This document shows, piece by piece, positions 1 to 8,467 of a stretch of 64,000 bases of DNA (positions within the stretch are counted from its first letter, which is position 1; each line of letters starts with the position of its first letter). The position numbers and the translations under genes are program-made. This DNA comes from Brachypterus glaber. Its lineage: Eukaryota > Arthropoda > Insecta > Coleoptera > Kateretidae. The stretch is from assembly GCA_958510825.1 (NCBI GenBank), contig OY294044.1, positions 103,330,893-103,394,892 on the forward strand. The letters run 5' to 3'. The notes under the pieces were generated by a model. That model was not told the origin of the DNA. It ran no database searches and saw only the letters and a list, made by a program, of their open reading frames with translations.

Positions 1-320
1 TTCAGTACCAAGAGTCAACTCTGCACGCTGATTAAGAAAACATTTTTAGACTTTATTCGCAAAAGGAATATAGTCATAAGATTGATGTAGACTTGTGCGC
101 CATCTGTTGCTAGATGTAGACAACTACTCGTACCTCCCCTAGTCTGGAGACTTTGAATGGTAGCAAGTTGAAGACTTGTGTGTCTCAAGCACATAATACC
201 ATTAACATGTGATTAGACGTAGAATTAGTAAGGACAGAAATTTTTAATTTTAAACAAAATTATAAAAATATTCATTTATTATTCCATCAATCTATTTTCT
301 AATCATCGTACAGAGTGATA

Positions 321-365
321 TTGGTAGACTGACAGTTTCGGGCTGCAGGCCCTCTTCAGTACCAA
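321..365 (-). ncRNA. Hammerhead self-cleaving ribozyme, copy 1
   Basis: Read on the minus strand the order is UUGGUA (stem I), CUGAAGA (core C3-A9 with variable N7 = A), GGGC/GCCC stem II closed by CUGCA, GAA (core), ACU/AGU stem III with a GUC loop, C17, then UACCAA (stem I partner). All invariant core bases are present. Predicted cleavage is after C17, between positions 327 and 326. The 3-bp stem III is typical of minimal animal hammerheads, which usually act as dimers or with tertiary help. Activity is inferred. Confidence 0.85.
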
Positions 366-674
366 GAGTCAACTCTGTACGCTGATTAAGAAAACGTTTT
401 TAGACTTTATTCGCAAAAGGAATATAGCCATTAGATTGATGTAGACTTGTGCGCCATCTGTTGCTAGATGTATACAACTACTCGTACCTCCCCTAGTCTG
501 GAGACTTTGAATGGTAGCAAGTTGAAGACTTGTGTGTCTCAAGCACATAGTACCACTAACATGTGATTAGACGTAGAATTAGTAAGGACAGAAATTTTTA
601 ATTTTAAACAAAATTATAAAAATATTAATTTATTATTCCACCAATCTATTTTCCAATCATCGTACAGAGTGATA

Positions 675-719
675 TTGGTAGACTGACAGTGTCGGGCTGC
701 TGGCCCTCCTCAGTACCAG
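675..719 (-). ncRNA. Hammerhead ribozyme, copy 2, core-mutated
   Basis: Same architecture as the other copies, with N7 = G (CUGAGGA), but the GAAAC segment reads GACAC. This replaces a conserved core adenine (A14). Stem I is also shortened by one deleted A on the TACCAA side. Likely inactive or weak, so a transcript across this junction would stay uncut and give a dimer of neighbouring monomers. Confidence 0.75.
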
Positions 720-973
720 AGTCAACTCTGCACGCTGATTAAGAAAACGTTTTTAGACTTTATTCGCAAAAGGAATATAGCCATTAGATTGATGTAGACT
801 TGTGCGCCATCTGTTGCTAGATGTAGACAACTACTCGTACCTCCCCTAGTCTGGAGACTTTGAATGGTAGCAAGTTGAAGACTTGTGTGTCTCAAGCACA
901 TAGTACCACTAACATGTGATTAGACGTAGAATTGGTAAGGACAGAAATTTTAAACAATTATATAAAAATATTA

Positions 974-1097
974 ATTAATTAATATGTAGGCTGAAGGACC
1001 TCGGTCGATGGCCATTTGTATGTATATGTTTGTATGTACAATAAAGAGCAATTATTATTATTTGTATTAATTCATTATTCCAGAGATTGTAGTCTCT
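974..1097. repeat. 115-bp insertion inside satellite unit 3
   Basis: Compared with the shorter units, this unit is split within its TTAATTTATTATTCC stretch. The insert ends in GTACAATAAAGAGCAATTATT, which looks like the 3' tail of a 5'-truncated LINE. It is flanked by repeats of the target (TTAATT, ATTATTCCA). A second small piece, GAGATTGTAGTCTCTG, sits between two ATTATTCCA copies. The same block occurs at 1449-1572, so the insertion predates amplification of that unit. Confidence 0.7.
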
Positions 1098-1141
1098 GAT
1101 TATTCCATCAATATATTTTCCAATCATCGTACAGAGTGATA

Positions 1142-1186
1142 TTGGTAGACTGACAGTTTCGGGCTGCTGGCCCTCCTCAGTACCAA
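1142..1186 (-). ncRNA. Hammerhead self-cleaving ribozyme, copy 3
   Basis: Minus-strand order UUGGUA, CUGAGGA (N7 = G), GGGC-CAGCA-GCCC, GAAACU, GUC loop, AGUC, UACCAA. The core is intact. Predicted cleavage lies between 1148 and 1147. Confidence 0.85.
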
Positions 1187-1448
1187 GAGTCAACTCTGCA
1201 CGCTGATTAAGAAAACGTTTTTAGACTTTATTCGCAAAAGGAATATAGCCATTAGATTGATGTAGACTTGTGCGCCATCTGTTGCTAGATGTAGACAACT
1301 ACTCGTACCTCCCCTAGTCTGGAGACTTTGAATGGTAGCAAGTTGAAGACTTGTGTGTCTCAAGCACATAGTACCACTAACATGTGATTAGACGTAGAAT
1401 TGGTAAGGACAGAAATTTTTAATTTTAAACAATATTATAAAAATATTA

Positions 1449-1572
1449 ATTAATATATATGTAGGCTGAAGGACCTCGGTCGATGGCCATTTGTATGTAT
1501 ATGTTTGTATGTACAATAAAGAGCAATTATTATTATTTGTATTAATTCATTATTCCAGAGATTGTAGTCTCT
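1449..1572. repeat. 115-bp insertion inside satellite unit 4
   Basis: Near-identical copy of the block at 974-1097, in the same position within the unit. This shows the 470-bp variant was itself duplicated in tandem. Confidence 0.7.
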
Positions 1573-1616
1573 GATTATTCCATCAATATATTTTCCAATC
1601 ATCGTACAGAGTGATA

Positions 1617-1661
1617 TTGGTAGACTGACAGTTTCGGGCTGCTGGCCCTCTTCAGTACCAA
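1617..1661 (-). ncRNA. Hammerhead self-cleaving ribozyme, copy 4
   Basis: Minus strand. All core bases are intact with N7 = A, stem II GGGC-CAGCA-GCCC and stem III ACU/AGU. Predicted cleavage lies between 1623 and 1622. Confidence 0.85.
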
Positions 1662-1795
1662 GAGTCAACTCTGCACGCTGATTAAGAAAACGTTTTTAGA
1701 CTTTATTCGCAAAGGGAATATAGCCATTAGATTGATGTAGACTTGTGCGCCATCTGTTGCTAGATGTAGACAACTACTCATACCTCTCCTAGTAT

Positions 1796-1940
1796 GTAGA
1801 CTCTTGGTACTGAAGAGGGCCAGCAGCCCGAAACTGTCAGTCTACCAATATCACTCTGTACGATGATTGAAAAATAAATTGATGGAATAATAAATTAATA
1901 TTTTTATAAATTTGTTTAAAATTAAAAATTTCTGTCCTTA
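1796..1940 (+). repeat. Inverted partial satellite unit
   Basis: The array flips orientation here. From about 1801 the sequence is the reverse complement of the ribozyme end of the unit, running through the TAATATTTTTATAAA and AAATTTCTGTCCTTA segments. The junction lies at CTAGTATGTAGACTC. Confidence 0.8.
1804..1848 (+). ncRNA. Hammerhead self-cleaving ribozyme, plus strand
   Basis: TTGGTA 1804-1809 (stem I), CTGAAGA 1810-1816, stem II GGGC 1817-1820 and GCCC 1826-1829, GAA 1830-1832, stem III ACT 1833-1835 with AGT 1839-1841 around a GTC loop, C17 at 1842, TACCAA 1843-1848. The core is complete and predicted cleavage is 1842/1843. It faces away from the four minus-strand copies, so both strands of the locus could make self-cleaving RNA. 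Confidence 0.85.
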
Positions 1941-2245
1941 CACATACTTGTTAATAATTAAGTCAGCTAACAAAATATTGGGTTTCATTATAAGAACTTG
2001 TAAAAACTTTAATAACAATAATTGTTTTAAAGTCTTTTTTTGTTCCCTTGTAAGATCTAAACTAGAGTATGGTGCTCTTATATGGTATCCATATTATAAT
2101 AATCAAATAGAAAGTATTGAGTCCGTTCAAAGAAAGTTTATCAAATATCTTACTTTTAAAATTGATGGTGAATATCGCCCAAGTGGGGCAGATCTATCAG
2201 TATTGATGGCAAGATTTGATTTTCAATGTTTGAATACTAGAATCA
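1941..2245 (+). pseudogene. LINE reverse transcriptase C-terminal end, part 1
   Basis: The plus strand is open through SANKILGFIIRTCKNF, then CSLVRSKLEYGALIWYPYY and SIESVQRKFIKYLTFK. This is the conserved region just after the RT catalytic domain in CR1/Jockey-like non-LTR retrotransposons (LVRS.LEY...W.P, ..E.VQRKF). It is 5' truncated at the satellite boundary. Homology stops near 2245, where a minus-strand LINE begins, and resumes in the same family at 3721. Dead copy. Confidence 0.8.
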
Positions 2246-3715
2246 AGAATCAAGAATCAAGAATTTATTTAATGCTAATAAATATTTACATTTTTGCATT
2301 CGTCAGAAGTATAGTTTTTAAAATAAATATACAATATGTTTAGACAATACTTGACATATAACAATATAATAAATTAAACATGAAATACAAATTTAGGAAA
2401 ATATATTTCCGTCATCCAAGAACTCCTGGATATTATAGTAGGCTTTTTTCATAAGCACCGTTTTGAGTTTTGTTTTAAATTTTTTTGAAGGCAACAACTG
2501 TAGAATCGCCGGTATTTTATTTAGGAATATAGGGCCATAGTAGTTTAGACCAAAGCGACTAGATTTAAGTCTTAAATGTGCTAGATGAATTTTGTTTTTG
2601 TTTCTTGTATTGTAGTTGTGTATGTCTGAATGGCTTTTATAATCTTTCAAATTCAACAGGGCTTCACAGGTGCACTCCAGTATATAAACACAAGGGAGGG
2701 TCAAAAAACCATGCGACCTAAATTTGTCTCTAACGTCATCTTGATAATTTAATCTAGTAATTACCCTAAGGATTTTACGTTACAGGCTGAACAATCTGTC
2801 TAGGTGACAGCTATGACCCCAACAGGTTATTGCATAACTCAGCCTGGACATAAACAACGAGTGGTAGGCAGTGACAACTACAGAGTGAGGCAATATATCA
2901 ATAATATTTCTAAATAAGTAAATGTATTTAGCCGCCACACCGGCGATATACTCAACATGAGAGTCCCACTTTAAGGTGGAGTCAAGAACCACCCCTAGAA
3001 ACTTAGGTCTGACTGAGTTATAGTCTGTTAGGTCTTGTAGCCTTTTATGAGTAAATATTAAATTATTTGTTTTTGAGGTGTTTAAGTGAAGCTTATTTAT
3101 TGAAAACCAAGCTTTCAGTTTTGATTCACATTGTAACTGATTTGCCTGAATTTCAGCAATTGTGTTTGCATTTAGGAGGACAGTGGTGTCGTCGGCGAAC
3201 AGCACAAGCTCCGCACCCGGCACAGCCTCAGCCAAATCGTTAATATAGATTAGGAAGAGGATAGGGCCGAGCACGGAGCCCTGCGGCACTCCATGTATGA
3301 CCTCACTAACCTCCGAAGCTACCCCATTGACATAAACATACTGGGTTCTACCAGTAAGATAGGATTCTACAGTCTTCAAACTAGTTAAGTCAAAATTGTA
3401 GAACTCTAACTTTTTAAGCATAACATCAAATGGCACACAATCGAATGCCTTCTGTAGGTCATACATTACCGCAGCTGATAGCTGTTCAGCCTCCATAGCC
3501 TCTACCACCCGTTTAATAAGTTGCGCTATAGCATTTGAAGTTGATTTTTTGACTCGAAAGCCATATTGATTTTTGTAGAATAAGTTATTACTTTCAAAGT
3601 ATTTAACTATTTGGTTTTTAAGTATGGTTTCATGAACTTTTGATAGAATGGGTAGTAGAGATATGGGTCGAAAATTACTAGGGTCATCCGCGGAACCCTT
3701 TTTGTGAAAGAAGAA
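2246..3715 (-). mobile_element. Minus-strand LINE inserted in another LINE
   Basis: A 5'-truncated non-LTR retrotransposon of about 1.47 kb. Its 3' end (left) is a microsatellite tail, repeats of ATTCTTG read on the minus strand. Its coding part is the RT fragment at 2393-3707. The flanking plus-strand LINE is interrupted exactly here. I could not see a clean target duplication. Confidence 0.75.
2393..3707 (-). pseudogene. Non-LTR reverse transcriptase, 5'-truncated
   Basis: Read on the minus strand. From about 3707 the frame shows [16 protein letters not shown] (RT motif 1 region), then a YGFR..KST motif and [18 protein letters not shown] (motif A with catalytic D). [20 protein letters not shown] (motif B) and [12 protein letters not shown] (motif C, FADD) follow, and then the thumb region. 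A stop ends this frame at 2780. The next frame carries the C-terminal region (FLTLPCVYILECTCEALLN to the stop at 2393), so one indel near 2775 breaks the gene. The frame is open upstream of the GTG codon at 3508. The endonuclease and ORF1 are missing. CR1/Jockey/L2-type; exact clade not assigned. Confidence 0.88.
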
Positions 3716-3968
3716 AAAATAGTTCTGTCACTTTCTTATATAAGTTAATACGTAACAAAATTGATTATAATCCTCTATTAGAGCAAATTAATTTCCTAGT
3801 ACCCAATTCTACGCGTATTACCCAAACTTTCTGTTTTGCTAGAGATAATACCAACATTTGTAATGTGGAATAATTTTAACTTAATTTCTGTCTATCAATC
3901 TATTGTTATAGAATAGTTTTTTTTGTATATTAGAATGTACTGTTGGCAATAAAGACATATTATTATAA
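3716..3968 (+). pseudogene. LINE reverse transcriptase C-terminal end, part 2
   Basis: An open frame from 3721 to the stop at 3871-3873 reads [18 protein letters not shown], then LLEQINFLVPNSTRITQTF. This is the natural C-terminal continuation of the fragment at 1941-2245. A 3' UTR ends in CTGTTGGCAATAAAGACATA plus a TATTAT tail near 3968. The two parts together are one LINE split by the nested insertion. Confidence 0.8.
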
Positions 3969-4080
3969 CGAACCATGATTTATTATAAAAACAATTTTAT
4001 TACAGTTTATTTTTTCACAAAACCTGGTTAAAAAAATTTTCGTGCATTTGAAAAAGGGTTCCTAATTTCGGAAAATTATT
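3966..4080 (-). repeat. Fragment of the 6900/30047 TA-element family
   Basis: Reverse complement of the right-hand part of the elements at 6900-7780 and 30047-30951. Landmarks are AACCATGATTTATTATAA and TGCATTTGAAAAAGGGTTCC followed by TAATTTCGG. Confidence 0.75.
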
Positions 4081-4866
4081 TGGGTCAAATAAATATTTTT
4101 GTCAAATAAACTAGTTCGTTCATGTAAACAAATATTTTAGTTTCAAAATGATTTATTAATGGGAACGAAATAGTTTATTTTACAGAAATAAAATTTATTT
4201 GTCACAACCAAATAATTCAATTGGCCATATCCAACCAAATATTTTGTTGACACAAATAAACTGTTTTATCAGTGTACTTCCAGATACTTCGGAAGTACTT
4301 CCGAGATACCTACAAGGACTTCCGAGTGTTTTCAGATACTTTTCGCAAAAAAAATGAACCGACTTCTATGTCTCTAAAAAGTAAAAAATAAAAAATACTT
4401 AATTCGGTGCCAATTTCGCCATTCCCTAAACTAAATACTAACAATTATTTTTGTTGTTAAATTGTTTGCTGTGAAATTGACACCGACTCAAGTATTTTTT
4501 ATTTTTTACTTTTTAGAGACATATAAGTCGGTTCATTTTGTTTGCGAAAAGTTTTTATTTTTTACTTTTTAGAGACACAGAACTTGTTGATTTGTAACGT
4601 CATCTAAGCTAAATTATAGTTGTTTTTCCATCTCGGCAAGCTGCTGACGTTACAGTGCACTATTAGTGCGTTGTGACGTCATCACCTTAAAGATAAATTT
4701 CTAAAAAATGAATTTAGTAATATTTTTATTTCAGTGCCCAAGAGTCCAACTAACCTTATTTTAAACGAAATACTAAAGAAAATCTTTGTTAAACTTTAAG
4801 CGTTAAGTAATAATCAAATAACGCATTATGGTAAAATCACAAATGTTATCATTTTCTGTTGGAGTG
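4081..4866. other. AT-rich DNA with one 226-bp hairpin
   Basis: No gene seen. An imperfect inverted repeat pairs 4328-4408 with 4463-4553 (arms contain GAACCGACTT and AAAAAGTAAAAAATAAAAAA). A third AAAGTTTTTATTTTTTACTT copy follows to 4578. The rest is unexplained. Confidence 0.6.
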
Positions 4867-5151
4867 CAAGGGAGTAGATGAGGGGGGGGGTAATTACCCC
4901 CCCCATAGGGTTGGGCGCCAATTTTTTTTGCTTGGAAGGGCGCCAAGTTTGAAAGAAACCGTCAGGGACAAAGCTTTTTTCTTGAGGGCATTTTTCTGGG
5001 CGCCATTTTTTTGCCAAGGCGCCAAGTTTTGCTTGAAACCGTCAGGGACAAAGCTTTTTTTTTGTGGGTGTTTTTTCTTTTTCTAGGGGTGCCAAATTTA
5101 AGGCTTTAAGGGTATTACCTCCCCCATAGAAGAAAAACATCTACGCCCTTG
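4867..5151. mobile_element. hAT-type MITE, 285 bp, 8-bp TSD
   Basis: Terminal inverted repeats CAAGGGAGTAGATG (left) and CATCTACGCCCTTG (right). Both ends are flanked by the identical 8-mer TTGGAGTG at 4859-4866 and 5152-5159, the target duplication expected of hAT transposases. The interior has two direct copies of a piece beginning GGCGCCAAGTTT and containing ACCGTCAGGGACAAAGCTTT, plus G/C homopolymers. No coding capacity, so non-autonomous. Confidence 0.88.
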
Positions 5152-5159
5152 TTGGAGTG

Positions 5160-5443
5160 ACCCCTTTATCAAGTTATCTGGCTTATCCGAGTTAACCGAT
5201 ATTTTAATTAATTTTATAATTTTTGATAAAGATTTAAGATAGAGGTGAAACTTAAGGTTTTGGTCAAACAGACAAACAGATGATTTGGGGTATTTTAGTT
5301 GAATAAAGAAACCCTAAAAATAGAAATAATAATCTTTAAGATTAATCTTGATAATTATCAAGTAATCTCCTTTAACCATATTAATCAAAAATGTCAAAAA
5401 TAAAAAATTGTGGTGTCAAAAATATTAGATAAAAAACATAAAA
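5160..5443 (+). promoter_or_regulatory. Upstream region of the sHSP gene
   Basis: AT-rich. Two overlapping perfect palindromes, AAGATTAATCTT (5338-5349) and CTTGATAATTATCAAG (5347-5362), sit about 85-105 bp before the ATG. I see no convincing TATA box and no array of inverted GAA/TTC pentamers as in classical heat shock elements, so heat inducibility is not supported by sequence. The start context aaaaATGg is good. Confidence 0.35.
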
Positions 5444-6196
5444 ATGGCAAAATCCTTTAAACGATTAGTACCTTTAGAAATCGAAGAAGTAGATTATGTC
5501 CAAACTGAGTATCATGGCGACAAAACAGCAAAAGAAGCAGATTTAAGCAAAGTCGAACGCGAATTAAACAAATTTAAGTCGAATTATAACACTTTTGACA
5601 TTCAGGGTTGGTTCAAAGATGAAAATTCGCCCATTGTGGAAAGAAAAAACAACAAAAGGCACCTGAAAATGAAATTTGACCTCAATCAATATAACCCCAA
5701 CGAAATCGAGATTAAAACCATCGATAACCAGCTAATTTTAAGCGCTAAACATGAAGAAAAAACTGATACTGGTGAGATATACCGAGAAATTAATCGTCAG
5801 TTTGTTTTACCCAAAGGTACAGATACAAAAGCAGTTAAAAGTCATTTTACACAGGACGGAGTGTTGACTTTAGAGGCACCTTTGCCCGAAGCTGAGGATA
5901 TCATTACTTATTTTGTTGAAAACGAGTTAGAACAGAAATCGAGAATTTCCAGAATAAGCTTCAGTTCTGATGAAGCTGCGCAACCAATGCAGATAACAAT
6001 GTCTTCCAAGGTAGAAGCTATCGTAGAAGAGAATGCAACAAACTTGAATACAGACGATGCTGATAATAAAAATGCAGATACACCTAAAAAAGATGCTGAT
6101 AATAAAAATGCAGATACACCTAAAGACGATGATAATGCAAAAACGGATTCTTCGAGAAGAAGATTTGGTTTTATACCTAGATTCGTAGGAAGATAA
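5444..6196 (+). CDS. Small heat shock protein (alpha-crystallin domain)
   Basis: Intronless gene for a 250-residue protein. Residues about 70-150 form an alpha-crystallin domain. Strands are readable in LKMKFDLNQYNPNEIEIKT, NQLILSAKHEE, the REINRQFVLPKGTD segment and the DGVLTLEAPLP ending that is diagnostic of animal sHSPs. Such proteins are ATP-independent chaperones that bind unfolding clients as oligomers, usually in the cytosol. The protein is longer than most insect sHSPs (roughly 170-220 residues). Its N-terminus is charged and lacks the usual aromatic-rich stretch. The C-terminal tail holds two tandem DADNKNADTPK repeats and a basic end, RRRFGFIPRFVGR. A standard C-terminal I-X-I motif is not obvious, though ISRIS near 168 is similar. 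No signal peptide or membrane segment. The first ATG has good context. It is surrounded by transposon debris. Domain identity is firm; client and induction are unknown. Confidence 0.9.
   Translation: MAKSFKRLVPLEIEEVDYVQTEYHGDKTAKEADLSKVERELNKFKSNYNTFDIQGWFKDENSPIVERKNNKRHLKMKFDLNQYNPNEIEIKTIDNQLILSAKHEEKTDTGEIYREINRQFVLPKGTDTKAVKSHFTQDGVLTLEAPLPEAEDIITYFVENELEQKSRISRISFSSDEAAQPMQITMSSKVEAIVEENATNLNTDDADNKNADTPKKDADNKNADTPKDDDNAKTDSSRRRFGFIPRFVGR
6055..6126 (+). repeat. 36-bp in-frame coding repeat in the sHSP tail
   Basis: Two adjacent near-identical copies of a 36-bp unit (GATGCTGATAATAAAAATGC...) encode DADNKNADTPKK and DADNKNADTPKD. A multiple of three, so the repeat number can vary without breaking the frame. 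Confidence 0.85.
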
Positions 6197-6343
6197 ATAA
6201 ACTTGTATCTATCTAATATTAAAGCTAACTGCACCACAATGTACATATTTAATTCTAATTTATTTCTACTTAGAACAAGTATATGATTTATATTGTCAAG
6301 AGTTGGCTAGGTAGCCATACAGGCTTTACCTAAATTTAATAAA
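6196..6343 (+). terminator. Polyadenylation signals of the sHSP gene
   Basis: AATAAA occurs at 6196-6201, overlapping the stop codon, and at 6338-6343 followed by T-rich DNA. The second is the more plausible functional site. Confidence 0.4.
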
Positions 6344-6899
6344 ACAATTTTATTTATTATTTATAAATTGGTACCTTGTATTACATACAGATGTTTTGCA
6401 CACCAAGCATTCTAGTGTTATTGTAAACTAACACTGAAATTAAATAAACTAGGTTTGTTTCTAAAACATCGTGGTATAAATACGATTCTTAGATCAAATG
6501 ATAAAAATTAGAAAATTATTAGATTATCAGATTGGATAGAGTACAGTCGATAGTCGGGTAGTCCCCAAAGTGGGCAGTGCCCATTGGGCAAAGATCTAAC
6601 ACTGACATCTCCCAAACCTAGTGGTAAGAAGAACCCAAAAACCCGTATCCGCAAAATGAATAGGAAGCACCACTATTCGTGACACAAAGAGCCCATATTC
6701 GTGACAATATTACTCGCCGCAGTAGAAGTGGTTTTATCTCGGCTAGCCAAACACTGCAAAGCAACAACAAAACAAGCGCGTCGGCCTAATGGTATTCTCG
6801 TGTTGGAAATGTTCTTTTTAAGCGACTTCCAAAAAAGGATGAGATTATCAATTCGACGTGTGACTTTGTTTTTTTTTTCTTATTATTAGGTTATGAATA
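6344..6899. other. Unassigned stretch before the TA element
   Basis: Moderately GC-richer stretch 6540-6800 (pieces GTGGGCAGTGCCCATTGGGC, CCGCAAAATGAATAGGAAGC). No reading frame or repeat partner recognised in the window. It could be an old element. Confidence 0.3.
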
Positions 6900-7780
6900 G
6901 AGGAAATGCGCCTAATTTCGGATGGTTTCCAAATTTCGGATAGTAGTGTATTTAAGATACTGTCTGCAAAGGTAAACAGAAACCTACTTTTATGTGAAGC
7001 CAAAAGTCAAACTAAATCCGTCCTGTAATATGATAACGGTAGAGCTTCTCCCCTTTAAATGGCAGCACAAATCGTTTATATTGCAAATGGCAGTTTTGTG
7101 CTCAGTTGCATTATTATGCTTGTTTATTTTATAAATAATCGTTATAAAAGTTCGTGATTCTGTCTTGGGTAAGTTATGATGTTAGTTAAGTTGATCCACT
7201 ATTCATAATTAAGCAATTTGAAAACGTAAACATTCTACAAATTTCTAATCAAAAAGCAGAAAGTTGCCTAATTTCGGATAGACCATTTTTGTGCATTTGA
7301 TTCCCAATTTCGGATATCCGCAAGGTAATTATTATTCAGGATAACCAACCATTAATTATTATTTTTATAATGATACAACAAACTAAGATAAACAATTTTG
7401 AAAAAACGAAAATTACCTAAGATACTAAGATATTCGAAATTGGGAATCTAAAATTATAGTTCCTATAGTATTTCGTAGAAAATCGCTTAATGTGAAGGAA
7501 TAACAAGAAACATAAGCAATGGGATCCAGATCTACTCTTGAAAAAAATTTTTCCTATATGTCCGAAATTAGGAGCCCTTTTTCAAATGCACAAAAACGCG
7601 CTGATTTTTTTTAACCGTGTTTTTTGGAAAAAATAAACTGTAATAAAATTGCTTTTATAATAAATCATGGTTCGCTATAATAAGTTGTATCTGGTTATAT
7701 AAAAAAATATCAAAAAGTAATACCGAGTATTAAATATTGAATACATTGTAAATGGTATCCGAAATTAGGCGACTTTCCTC
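6900..7780. mobile_element. TA-flanked non-autonomous element, copy A
   Basis: 881-bp element flanked by TA at 6898-6899 and 7781-7782. TIRs GAGGAAATGCGCCTAATTTC (left) and the reverse complement of CCGAAATTAGGCGACTTTCC (right). The 12-mer CCTAATTTCGGA recurs inside, in direct orientation in the left half (also as CCAATTTCGGAT) and inverted in the right half. This is reminiscent of internal transposase-binding repeats of some Tc1/mariner elements. No coding capacity. About 95% identical to 30047-30951. Confidence 0.85.
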
Positions 7781-8278
7781 TATACCATTTTATTGCAGGC
7801 ACCCTATTATACAATTCGGTCGTTTTTTCGGTATACTTTTCATATATAATTCAATCTGACATGTGTCAATTATAATTTATATTTTTCCGTATAAAAACCA
7901 AATTTTTAGTTAGTTTAAATTGAAGAATTCTTAATTATCTCAAAAATAACATGTCCCCACTGCACGCAGGCGGAATTTTCTAAATTCATGGCCAAAAAAC
8001 GAAATTGCTCAAAAAAGTTGCCGCTATAGCTTTTTAGCCTTTCTATAAACTGTACTAATTGATTGTGCTAAAGTCGTTTTTCTATTTTAAAAAACAAATA
8101 AACTGCAAATGTCAGTTCAAAAATCGGGTTTCAAGAAACTTATTTTTAAACGTTGTTTTTCCTAAAAAATCAAGCTTTAACATAAATATCAAAGTTTTTG
8201 CTTTTTTAAGGAGTTGTTAAAAATGAATTTAAATTAGTACATTGTACAGTTGGATCCGAAAAAAAAAACAAGATAGAA
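7781..8278. other. Unassigned AT-rich stretch
   Basis: No gene, TIR or tandem repeat recognised. Long A/T runs only. Confidence 0.5.
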
Positions 8279-8360
8279 AATCTAGTTGTGTATCATTATA
8301 ATAATAATAATTAATGGTTGGTTATCCTGAATAACAATTACCTTCCCATCTAGTTGTGTA
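8279..8360. repeat. Short fragment of the TA family between direct repeats
   Basis: ATCTAGTTGTGT occurs at both ends. Between them lies a reverse-complement piece shared with 7322-7360 (TAATGGTTGGTTATCCTGAA). It looks like repair-mediated capture of element DNA. Confidence 0.5.
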
Positions 8361-8467
8361 AATTGAATAATTGTTTACAAATGCAGTTTTCAATGTTGAC
8401 AGTATTTGGAAAAATTATGTATAATTATTATAAAGTACATAATCAATAAAGGATTTAATTCAATTAA

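Larger units (their letters stand above)
1..1795 (-). repeat. Hammerhead-ribozyme satellite, about 5 tandem units
   Basis: Direct tandem units repeat with landmarks (CAGTACCAAGAGTCAACTCT) near 4, 358, 711, 1177 and 1652. The distances between predicted ribozyme cleavage points are 354, 467 and 475 bp. The two longer units carry the same extra block of about 115 bp. Units are nearly identical, so amplification is recent. Each complete unit junction contains a hammerhead-ribozyme fold on the minus strand. Tandem repeats of this size with embedded hammerheads are known from animal satellites and retrozymes; assignment to that class is inference. The array runs off the left edge of the window. 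Confidence 0.9.

Noticed and set aside
975..1668. Two identical 72-codon minus-strand frames
   Set aside because: They run across the ribozyme and LINE-tail insert of the satellite and exist only because the units are near-identical.
4826..5086. Overlapping small frames on both strands
   Set aside because: They lie inside the hAT MITE and its G/C and T homopolymers.
5160..5443. Heat shock elements before the sHSP gene
   Set aside because: No run of three or more alternating GAA/TTC pentamers found.
5908..6246. 112-codon frame opposite the sHSP gene
   Set aside because: Antisense shadow of the coding sequence with no motif of its own.
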